A stretch of DNA of 7,636 bases from Lentimicrobiaceae bacterium. GTDB lineage: Bacteria > Bacteroidota > Bacteroidia > Bacteroidales > WCHB1-69. The DNA lies in NCBI GenBank assembly GCA_009787485.1, contig WQWP01000103.1:1-7636 (forward strand), read 5' to 3'. Both the position numbers and the translations under genes were made by a program. Of the stretch, positions 1 through 6,600 are shown one piece after another. The notes under the pieces were generated by a model. That model was given only the letters and a program-made list of their open reading frames with translations, ran no database searches and had not been told where the DNA came from. How positions within the stretch are numbered: position 1 is the stretch's first letter; the number at the start of each line of letters is the position of its first letter.

Positions 1-41
1 GCGATAATCAATACCACACTACGAAAGTTGTTATTAATTAA
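1..41 (+). CDS. Possible C-terminal tail of an upstream secreted protein (partial)
   Basis: The reading frame whose first whole codon is at base 3 runs DNQYHTTKVVIN and stops at TAA (39-41). A hydrophilic stretch followed by TTKVVI-type residues right before the stop resembles the extreme C-terminus of type IX secretion (T9SS) sorting domains, which commonly end in a KVVV/KVVI-like strand. A GC-rich hairpin begins one base after the stop, as expected after a gene end. Only about 12 codons are visible, so this is a guess from a very short match. A second frame from base 1 stays open to a TAG at 46-48, but that stop lies inside the hairpin and the peptide has no recognisable character. Confidence 0.35.
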   Translation, partial: DNQYHTTKVVIN

Positions 42-42
42 C

Positions 43-74
43 CTGTAGGGGCAGGGCGCGCCTTGCCCCTACGG
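43..74. repeat. REP-like GC-rich palindrome / probable terminator
   Basis: GTAGGGGCA (45-53) pairs perfectly with TGCCCCTAC (64-72). The inner bases GGG/CCT extend the stem by a wobble and two G-C pairs around a CGCG loop, and outer C43-G74 and T44-G73 lengthen it to about 14 pairs. GC-rich palindromes opening with GTAGGGGC are familiar as dispersed intergenic repeats in several phyla, similar in shape to REP elements. It lies one base after the stop at 39-41, so it may end transcription of the upstream gene, although no T-tract follows. Whether it is repeated elsewhere in this genome cannot be seen here. Confidence 0.6.
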
Positions 75-114
75 AAACGATACACAATAATAGTAGTTAA
101 TAATTTTTGGACGG

Positions 115-148
115 AGAGGGCGCCTTGAAAAGGGGCGCCTTTTCTAAG
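115..148 (+). repeat. 34-bp hairpin repeat, copy 1
   Basis: This 34-bp segment is identical, base for base, to 1542-1575, and the identity stops abruptly on both sides. It contains two GGCGCC hexamers (119-124 and 134-139) and a near-perfect palindrome: CTT plus GAAAAGG (124-133) pairs with CCTTTTC plus AAG (138-148), with a GGCG loop and one bulged T at 145. An alternative fold pairs the two GGCGCC blocks. It lies in intergenic DNA 73 bases after the possible upstream stop and about 118 bases before the ATPase start. It could be a dispersed repeat that also acts as a terminator. Confidence 0.75.
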
Positions 149-172
149 TTGTAAGTAGAATAATTTGTCTAT

Positions 173-230
173 ATTAATCAATATACTAAACAATAAATTA
201 TGAAAATTAATCAATGTATTAAATAAAAAT
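173..230. repeat. Imperfect 25-bp direct duplication in the ATPase leader
   Basis: ATTAATCAAT occurs at 173-182 and again at 206-215, exactly 33 bp apart, or about three helical turns. Aligning 173-197 with 206-230 without gaps gives 20 of 25 identical bases. The pair lies just upstream of the -7 element at 233-240, so the copies could be paired operator sites or simply a slippage duplication in AT-rich DNA. No protein can be assigned to them. Confidence 0.45.
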
Positions 231-232
231 AC

Positions 233-240
233 TATTTTTG
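233..240 (+). promoter_or_regulatory. Bacteroidota-type -7 promoter element for the ATPase gene
   Basis: TATTTTTG matches the Bacteroidota sigma-ABfr -7 consensus TAnnTTTG at every fixed base and is followed by CAA. It is 26 bases upstream of the ATG at 267, leaving a leader of roughly 20 bases. No clear TTTG is seen about 20 bases upstream, so the -33 element is weak or absent. The leader is A-rich with no Shine-Dalgarno sequence, which is normal for this phylum. Confidence 0.6.
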
Positions 241-266
241 CAAAATAAAATAAAATACATGTAATT

Positions 267-1538
267 ATGGATAAACAAATTATTAAGCAAATTATTTTAG
301 AAAAACAAGCTGAAATTCAATCTGTTAAATTAATCAACAGACATATTGAGTTGGAAGATTCCGTCAATTATATTTTTGTCGGTATCAGACGTGCAGGGAA
401 ATCATATATGCTTTATCAACAAATTAAAACTTTAATTAACCTGAAAAAAGCAACTATTGAAAATATTTTGTTCATCAATTTTGAGGATGAGCGGCTCTCT
501 TCTATGAAAGCCGGAGATTTAAACATTTTTTTGGAATGTTATGAGGAGTTGTATGCTCACAAACCGCTTGTTTTCCTTGATGAAATTCAGAACGTTAATG
601 GATGGGAAAAATTTGCACGCCGCCTTGCCGATTCAAAATACAGAGTTTTTATCACCGGAAGTAACGCTAAAATGCTTAGCAAAGAAATGTACACCACGCT
701 GGGTGGCAGATATATAGCAATAGAAATTTTTCCATTTTCTTTTCGCGAATATTTGACATTCAACAATATCAATGTAAAGAAAAATTGGGAATATGATAAA
801 ACTCGTTATCAAGTTGCCAAAATATTTGATGGTTATTTCTATTTTGGCGGGTTTGCAGAATTGTTTCCTCTCAAAGATAAACGAAGTTGGTTAAATTCTT
901 TATATCAAAAAATTTTGTTGGGCGATATTATTTATAGAAACGACATCAGAAACGAAAATGCTATAAGAGTTCTTGCCAAAAAGTTGGCGGAAAGTGTTAT
1001 GCAACCGTCGTCTCTATCAAGAATCAAAAATATAATAGATTCAACCGGAGCTAATATTGCCCGAAATACTCTTGTTGATTATCTAAGGTATCTATCGGAT
1101 GCATATTTAATTTTCGAAATTTCAAACTTTTCGAGCAAATTAAGCGAAAAGGAAACTTTTAAAAAAAGGTATTTTTACGACAATGGTTTATTGAATATTT
1201 TTTTGTTCAATCCCGAAACAAAATTGCTTGAAAACCTGGTGGCTGTAGAATTGAAAAAAAAATACGGCGAAAATGTCTATTTCTATCATAAAAATATTGA
1301 AGTTGATTTCTTTATCCCACAGGAATATAGAGCAGTGCAAGTGGCATACAATATTTCCGACATCAATACAAGGCAACGAGAAGTAAAAGCCCTCCTGAAA
1401 CTTGCCGAAGTATATAATTTAAAACATCTTGAAATTATAACTTGGGACGAAGAATCTGTTATTGAAGAAAATAATACACTAATAAAAGTCATTCCCGTTT
1501 GGAAGTGGGTTTTATTATACCCCTGTAAAAAACAATGA
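267..1538 (+). CDS. AAA_14/DUF4143 family ATPase
   Basis: A complete 423-residue protein of the AAA_14 plus DUF4143 family, common and often multicopy in Bacteroidota, archaea and anaerobes; its physiological role is poorly known. The N-terminal P-loop domain shows Walker A GIRRAGKS (39-46), Walker B LVFLDE (101-106), a sensor-1-like ITGSNA (129-134), a probable arginine finger in LGGRY (R148) and the family signature FPFSFREYL (155-163). A helical winged-helix-like middle follows (about 230-290), then YDNGLL (304-309). The C-terminal DUF4143 region has a PD-(D/E)XK nuclease-like fold: LEN (321-323), EVDFFI (345-350) and AVQVA (356-360). The last motif lacks the lysine of an active nuclease, so cleavage activity is doubtful. 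Length is normal for the family. It is cytosolic, with no signal peptide or membrane segment. The gene stands alone between two identical 34-bp repeats, under its own promoter. It is more AT-rich in appearance than the large gene at 3542. ATPase family call is firm; function unknown. Confidence 0.93.
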   Translation: MDKQIIKQIILEKQAEIQSVKLINRHIELEDSVNYIFVGIRRAGKSYMLYQQIKTLINLKKATIENILFINFEDERLSSMKAGDLNIFLECYEELYAHKPLVFLDEIQNVNGWEKFARRLADSKYRVFITGSNAKMLSKEMYTTLGGRYIAIEIFPFSFREYLTFNNINVKKNWEYDKTRYQVAKIFDGYFYFGGFAELFPLKDKRSWLNSLYQKILLGDIIYRNDIRNENAIRVLAKKLAESVMQPSSLSRIKNIIDSTGANIARNTLVDYLRYLSDAYLIFEISNFSSKLSEKETFKKRYFYDNGLLNIFLFNPETKLLENLVAVELKKKYGENVYFYHKNIEVDFFIPQEYRAVQVAYNISDINTRQREVKALLKLAEVYNLKHLEIITWDEESVIEENNTLIKVIPVWKWVLLYPCKKQ

Positions 1539-1541
1539 TAT

Positions 1542-1575
1542 AGAGGGCGCCTTGAAAAGGGGCGCCTTTTCTAAG
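1542..1575 (+). terminator. 34-bp hairpin repeat, copy 2; probable terminator of the ATPase gene
   Basis: It is identical to 115-148 and begins three bases after the ATPase stop codon. GAAAAGG (1554-1560) pairs with CCTTTTC (1565-1571) around a GGCG loop, extended by CTT/AAG with one bulged T. The 3' arm is T-rich, so the structure could act as an intrinsic terminator for the plus-strand gene. The stem is symmetrical enough to work for the convergent minus-strand gene as well, whose stop is at 1601-1603. The 25 bases between the repeat and that stop hold nothing else recognisable. Confidence 0.6.
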
Positions 1576-1600
1576 ATAAACACAAATATTTCTAAAATCT

Positions 1601-3286
1601 TCAAATATTTCTTAAAAAATCATCTAAACTATCTTCCTCAGCAAGCCCTAATTTCTTTTTTATGCGATAACGATGCGTGCGCACGGCATCCGGTAATATA
1701 TTAAGCATCTGGCCTATTTCTTTTGTAGATAATCCGATACGGCTGTATGCGCACATTCGCAAATTTTGTTCGGTTAACTCATCACATAGAAATTTTAGTT
1801 TATCAAAAAAATTAGGCTGAACTTTATTAAAATGAACCATAAAATTATTTTGTTCAAAGTTTGTACTTAAATTAAGTTTCACTATTGAATTGATTTCTTT
1901 TACAAGTTCTTTGTCTCTTTCTTCATTTTCATATTGTTTTGTAATATCTGATATTTGCTGCAATACGGTATTTTTCTGTATAAGCATCAACGATGATGAT
2001 GAAATTTCTCTCAATTTCGCTTCTAAACTCTCCTGTAGCAACAACTCCTGATGTTTTTTTTGTCGAATTATTATTAACAGCAATATTACGAGTATGGTTG
2101 CCGCCAATGTAGAAATAAGAAGAATTATTATTTGGCGGTTTCTTATGGTAACTTGTTGTTGAGCTATTGTAAGTTTGCTTTGAGAGGCTTCCAAATAAAC
2201 AGAAATGTATGAGCGATAAGCTTCGATTGTCTTAGAATTACCGGATAATTTTGTACTTAGTTGATTGTACCTGCTAAGATAACTATAAGCGCTGTCAATA
2301 TTATTGAGTTCAAAATATATTTGAGATAAATTCGAAAGGATTGGAGCGAGCAGTTCCATATTTCCTTTTTGTTCAGCAATTTTTTTAGACTCTATAGAAT
2401 AATAGAGCGCATTTTTCAAATCACCTCGAAAATAATAATTTATAGACATATTTTGATTGTAAACGATAGATATTTTGCTGTTATTAATTATGGGAGATAT
2501 CGTTGATAACAAGTCGAAACAATGCTCTGCATTTTGGTAATTAGCTGTTACGGAATAAAATCCGCCTAAATTGGCATAAGCCATTGCCAATAGTCCGGGA
2601 TCGCCATAAGCCTCTAAATCAATTAATAAAAAGCATAATGAATCTATGGCTTCCTGAATCCTGCCGGAATAACTCCAGGCGCTGAAAAGATTCAATTTGG
2701 TCAAAAAAAACTCTTTTTGAGTTACAGGAGAATAATATTGCAATGCTTGATTGTAATAATCTTCAGCCATAGACAAGCTTTGTATGTAAAAACAGATCGT
2801 TCCAAGTAAACTTAACGTTCTGATAATAAATGCTGAATCATTTAACTGCGTAAAAATATCTAAAGTTTTCAAAGATGTAGTAAAAGCGCTGGCATAATCG
2901 CCACAAAGCGTATAATTTAATGCTAATGTATGATTCAATAAGGCGTACTCAAGAATATTTATTTTTTCGTTTATTGTTTCAAAAATATTTTTAATTCGTT
3001 GTTCCAGAGTAGTATCTATGTCGCCTTGTGTAAAATTTATCAAAGTTTCCCAATAAACGGTTTGAGTTGCCAGGTTATTATCTTCGGGATAAGCGGCGCA
3101 AATTTCGTATAACTCAGATATTAGAACTTTTGCTTCCGATGAGGGCTTAGAAAACCGTATTTCGGAAAGCCGGTTAATGATCGTTTCAAATTGTCCTTTG
3201 GTGTCATTTGCTGCAAAACTTTCTTGAGAAACAACAAAAAATAAACTTGTTACAATTATTATTAGTTTATATTTCATTTCTCTCAT
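1601..3286 (-). CDS. Membrane-anchored TPR protein with C-terminal LuxR-like HTH (transcriptional regulator)
   Basis: A 561-residue protein counted from the ATG at 3286. It has a Sec signal peptide (residues 1-25, MREMKYK then a hydrophobic core, cleavage after SFA). Six TPR-like helix pairs follow at about 116-349. One transmembrane segment (about 386-408, rich in I and L) comes next, then a charged coiled-coil stretch (about 410-470). The C-terminus is an HTH: FFDKLKFLCDELT, then RMCAYSRIGLSTKEIGQML and RTHRYRIKKKLGL (about 493-549). This is a well-known Bacteroidota layout in which periplasmic TPRs probably sense a partner and the cytoplasmic HTH binds DNA; no ligand or target is known here. 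An in-frame TTG at 3322 would extend the protein by 12 residues, but that codon sits in the promoter element, so the ATG at 3286 or the one at 3277 is preferred. It is divergent from the secreted-protein gene at 3542, a plausible target. Confidence 0.88.
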   Translation of the reverse strand: MREMKYKLIIIVTSLFFVVSQESFAANDTKGQFETIINRLSEIRFSKPSSEAKVLISELYEICAAYPEDNNLATQTVYWETLINFTQGDIDTTLEQRIKNIFETINEKINILEYALLNHTLALNYTLCGDYASAFTTSLKTLDIFTQLNDSAFIIRTLSLLGTICFYIQSLSMAEDYYNQALQYYSPVTQKEFFLTKLNLFSAWSYSGRIQEAIDSLCFLLIDLEAYGDPGLLAMAYANLGGFYSVTANYQNAEHCFDLLSTISPIINNSKISIVYNQNMSINYYFRGDLKNALYYSIESKKIAEQKGNMELLAPILSNLSQIYFELNNIDSAYSYLSRYNQLSTKLSGNSKTIEAYRSYISVYLEASQSKLTIAQQQVTIRNRQIIILLISTLAATILVILLLIIIRQKKHQELLLQESLEAKLREISSSSLMLIQKNTVLQQISDITKQYENEERDKELVKEINSIVKLNLSTNFEQNNFMVHFNKVQPNFFDKLKFLCDELTEQNLRMCAYSRIGLSTKEIGQMLNILPDAVRTHRYRIKKKLGLAEEDSLDDFLRNI

Positions 3287-3319
3287 AATCTGTAATTTTT
3301 CTTTTTGTATGATTGCTTG

Positions 3320-3327
3320 CAAAAATA
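3320..3327 (-). promoter_or_regulatory. Bacteroidota-type -7 promoter element for the TPR-HTH gene
   Basis: On the minus strand this reads TATTTTTG followed by CAAGC, a full match to TAnnTTTG. It lies 33 bases upstream of the ATG at 3286. About 19-20 bases further upstream the minus strand reads TTGTTT, a partial match to the TTTG -33 box; this overlaps the inverted-repeat arm at 3346-3355. The position explains why a start at the TTG (3322-3320) is unlikely. Confidence 0.6.
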
Positions 3328-3345
3328 TACGAAATATGTATTTAG

Positions 3346-3407
3346 AAACAACATTTTGATATTTATATTATCAATAAAAATTAATTAGCTGATTTACAAT
3401 GTTGTTT
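3346..3407. repeat. 10-bp inverted repeat in the divergent intergenic region
   Basis: AAACAACATT (3346-3355) is the exact reverse complement of AATGTTGTTT (3398-3407), with a 42-base spacer. One arm overlaps the presumed -33 region of the TPR-HTH promoter, and the other lies between the two divergent promoters. The DNA is AT-rich, so chance is possible, but the placement would suit an operator pair or a looping site for a regulator shared by both genes. A smaller palindrome, AACAA-T-TTGTT (3451-3461), sits just before the -7 element of the rightward gene. Confidence 0.4.
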
Positions 3408-3463
3408 TTTCTTGTCTATACTTTGTTTATACTGATATTTTAAAACGGATAACAATTTGTTAA

Positions 3464-3471
3464 TATCTTTG
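3464..3471 (+). promoter_or_regulatory. Bacteroidota-type -7 promoter element for the large secreted protein
   Basis: TATCTTTG is a full match to the TAnnTTTG consensus and is followed by CAACC. It predicts a leader of roughly 60-65 bases before the ATG at 3542. The region 20 bases upstream is T-rich (TTTT at 3438-3441) but offers no clear TTTG. No Shine-Dalgarno sequence precedes the ATG; the leader just before it is A/T-rich. Confidence 0.6.
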
Positions 3472-3541
3472 CAACCATAAAACTTTTTACTACCGATGTT
3501 CTTGTATTTTTAAAACAATTAATATATAAATTTTACGAATT

Positions 3542-3676
3542 ATGATGAATTTTAAACAATTTAATTACAGTACAGGCATAATAAATTTGCCTTTAAAAAA
3601 AGACAGAAATTATCGTTTGATCGTTTCTCTTTTGTTTTCTATTTTTTGCTTTCTGCTACCTGTTGCAGTATCGGCA
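3542..3676 (+). other. Signal peptide of the large secreted protein
   Basis: It encodes residues 1-45. A long polar N-region with KKDR (19-22) and R25 is followed by a hydrophobic core of about 15 residues and an AXA-like VSA site before Q46. The N-region is longer than usual. No lipobox cysteine is placed for lipoprotein processing (C36 lies inside the core), so signal peptidase I cleavage and full export are expected. There is no in-frame ATG closer to the hydrophobic core to shorten it. Confidence 0.75.
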
Positions 3677-6600
3677 CAATTTACAGATGGCGATGGTTTA
3701 TTTAAAGAAACCCATACTTTAACGAAAGGATTTAATGATCCTTGCACCATCACTACATTGCCTTTTGAAGAAGGCTTTGAAGGTGATTTTCCACCGGAAT
3801 GTTGGACGCGTATTCAGGTTACAGGAACATCCAACTGGGTAAAAGGCACCGTTGCTAATACGGGTACGGGGTCGGCTTACCATGCAGAGATTTCCGGTGA
3901 CACTTATCTCGTAACGCCGCCCATTACATTACCAAGTGGCGGATACTATACGTTAGACTTTTGGTCATATTACACTTCTCCAACATTTTATAATGGCACA
4001 AATGCTTATTGTGAAATAATGATCTCTACAACCACTAACGATCCCGCTTCGTTTACCACTGTGAAACGATTTAATAGAGACGCCGGTGAAGTAACACAAG
4101 CCTGGCAACAATTTACCATATCATTAAACGATTATTTGGGTGAAACTGTTTACATCGCATTCCGATATGTTGCAGCATTTTCAAACCATGGTTGGTATAT
4201 TGATGATGTTAAAGTTTCACAACTTCCAAGCGTTCCTGTTTTTGCCGGAGCAGCTACTTTGCAAGCCGGCGTGGTTTATAGCAATATTCCCATCCCTAAT
4301 ACAAGAGAATACAACATTACCAATAAAGGTGGCGCGCCCTTAATTATCAGCGATGCTATTTCATCAAGTCCTGAAATTACGGTTTCGGGATTGCCGGTTA
4401 CTATTGGGGTAATGGAGAGTGCGCCGATTACCGTTAACATGAACGTTTCGACCCTCCCTGCCGGAGCATATAATGGAAATTTTGTACTTGCTACCAATGA
4501 TCCTGAAAACAACAATCCGGTGGTGAATGTTGCAGCTACAGTTTCAACGCTGTTTATCAGTCCGTTTATATACGAAAACTTTATAAATCTTGCCGCTCCT
4601 CAAGGCTGGGTATATACCACATTCTCAAGATATGCCATAGGAGGTTTGGATAACTCTCCCTGCTTAAGAGGATATATTTACGGAGCTACATGGAATAAAG
4701 CTGATGTTAAGACCAGTTATGTGAATATGGGACCTAACCCAATATGCACTTTTTATTATAGAGCTACAAACGACCAACTTGGAAATGTGATGGCTAACGC
4801 TGATGTATTTTCGGGCGAAGTACGAATTACAAAAGATTTCGGCGCTACCTGGGAAGTAATACACTCTATTGAGCGTGGCCAACATATTCCTTCTACAAGC
4901 TACGCACTTGTTGACGTTGATGTGAGCGCTTACGCCAACGAAATATGTATGGTGCAAATTGCCTTTATGTCTTATGACCCACTTGTTGCTACTATGTGGG
5001 TGGATGACATTACCGTAGGAACAGATCCCGTAAACGAACTTGAAGCCCTCTCTATTAGGGGCTCTACTATTCCAACTGTGGGCGTATCTTCACCTTATAC
5101 GGTTGCAATAAGAAATAATGGATCTGCTATACAAGATGAAAATACCTACTCTGTAAAGTTGATGAAGCAAGGCAATATTCAAATTGCAACCTTGCCCGGC
5201 GTTTCTATTGCCAAAAATCAAACCATGGAATTTGAGTTCTATTGGGTGCCTGATGTTGAAGGGCCTACATATTTGTATGGTGAAATAGTGTGCCCACCCG
5301 ACGAATTTCCGGGCAATAATAAAACAAGTTTTTTATCGGTGCAAGTACAACCTGAGGGTACAGTAGGTATTGTTATAGGACAAGGAACCAATGTATTGAA
5401 TTTCCCTTACGATTTCGTCGGTCAAAATAAAAGTTTGACGCAAACACTCTATTATCCTGATGAAATTGTGGCCATTGGAGGTGAAATTACCGGATTGATC
5501 TACCGGTCACGAATTAACAGCGCCGGTGTTACAGACAAGAATATTAAAGTTTGGATAGGGGAAACCACACAACCTAACCTGGCAAATGGTTGGGTGAATC
5601 CATCTACTTTAACCCTTGCGTTTGATGGACAACTTAACTTCCCTGCCGGAGATGGTTTAGATGTTGCCGTAATGTTCAATACACCTTATTCATATCAAGG
5701 AGGTACATTAGTGGTTTATTCTTATAAAGATGACACCCGCACGCACGCATGGAATGACCAATTTTACGGTACAACAATGGCTAACTCAAACCGCTCCAGA
5801 TCTGTTGTTTCTTATTATGACATTGATGTTACAAATCCGCCCGCAGCCTCCAACGCCTCGCATCTGTATCCTAATGTAACCCTCATGATGAATACCTCAG
5901 GCATGGGTTCATTATCTGGAGTTGTAACTGATGCTAACGGCGCTTTGGGTGGAGCTATGGTTAAAATTGTTGGCTTCCCGCTATCGGTACTTACAAATGC
6001 TGCCGGTGAATATTCGCTCCCGTATTTAGCTGCCGGTACGTATGATATAGAAGTAAGCAAGTTTAACTATTTCACCGAAACATCTCAAATTGTTATTACA
6101 GCCAACACTAACCAAACGCATAATGTTACGATGAGCCTGCTGCCTTTAGTTACGCTGAGCGGAACGGTAACCTCCAGCATTCTTTCAGGAGGCGTTGAAA
6201 ATGTTACTATAACACTTTCAGGATATGTCAATTACGCAGCCACCACCAATGCAGACGGGCATTATTCAATACCCAATGTTTATGGAGGTCATATCTATAA
6301 TATAGCAGCCACATTTCCGGAACACATCACGCATACCGGAACAATTGAGGTAACCACCGAAAATATCATCTATGACATACATCTTATTGAAATACTTTAT
6401 CCTGTTTCCAATGTAGTAGCAGAACTTATTGATAACGAAGCAGTTGTTTCATGGGATACGCCGGGTAGCACGGGAACATATATTTTAGATGATGGAACTG
6501 CCGATGTAGGATGGACTTCAGGTACTGTGGGTATGGTTTCGCTCGGCAATCAGTTCACTGTAGGCGAAACAGGCATAATTAAGAGTATTGCCGTGTATGG

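Noticed and set aside
259..264. A minimal ATG-TAA start-stop just before the ATPase ATG
   Set aside because: It could in principle modulate initiation, but such a hexamer is expected by chance in AT-rich leaders and nothing else supports it.
587..1492. Three short minus-strand open frames inside the ATPase gene
   Set aside because: They are antisense to a gene with clear conserved motifs, have no promoter or start context of their own and encode low-complexity hydrophobic peptides.
267..1538. The ATPase as part of a toxin-antitoxin or defence operon
   Set aside because: It stands alone, with terminator-like repeats on both sides and no partner gene, so there is no contextual support.
115..1575. 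The two 34-bp repeats as part of a CRISPR array
   Set aside because: Only two copies exist, about 1.4 kb apart with a gene between them, and there are no spacers or cas genes.
115..1575. The repeat-bracketed ATPase as an insertion sequence
   Set aside because: The repeats are direct, not terminal inverted ends, there are no target-site duplications beyond them, and the gene is an AAA_14 ATPase without transposase motifs.
4331..4338. GGCGCGCC in the large gene, also present in the hairpin at 55-62
   Set aside because: It is an 8-base match without the flanking palindrome and is explained by codons Gly-Ala-Pro in an Ig-like module.
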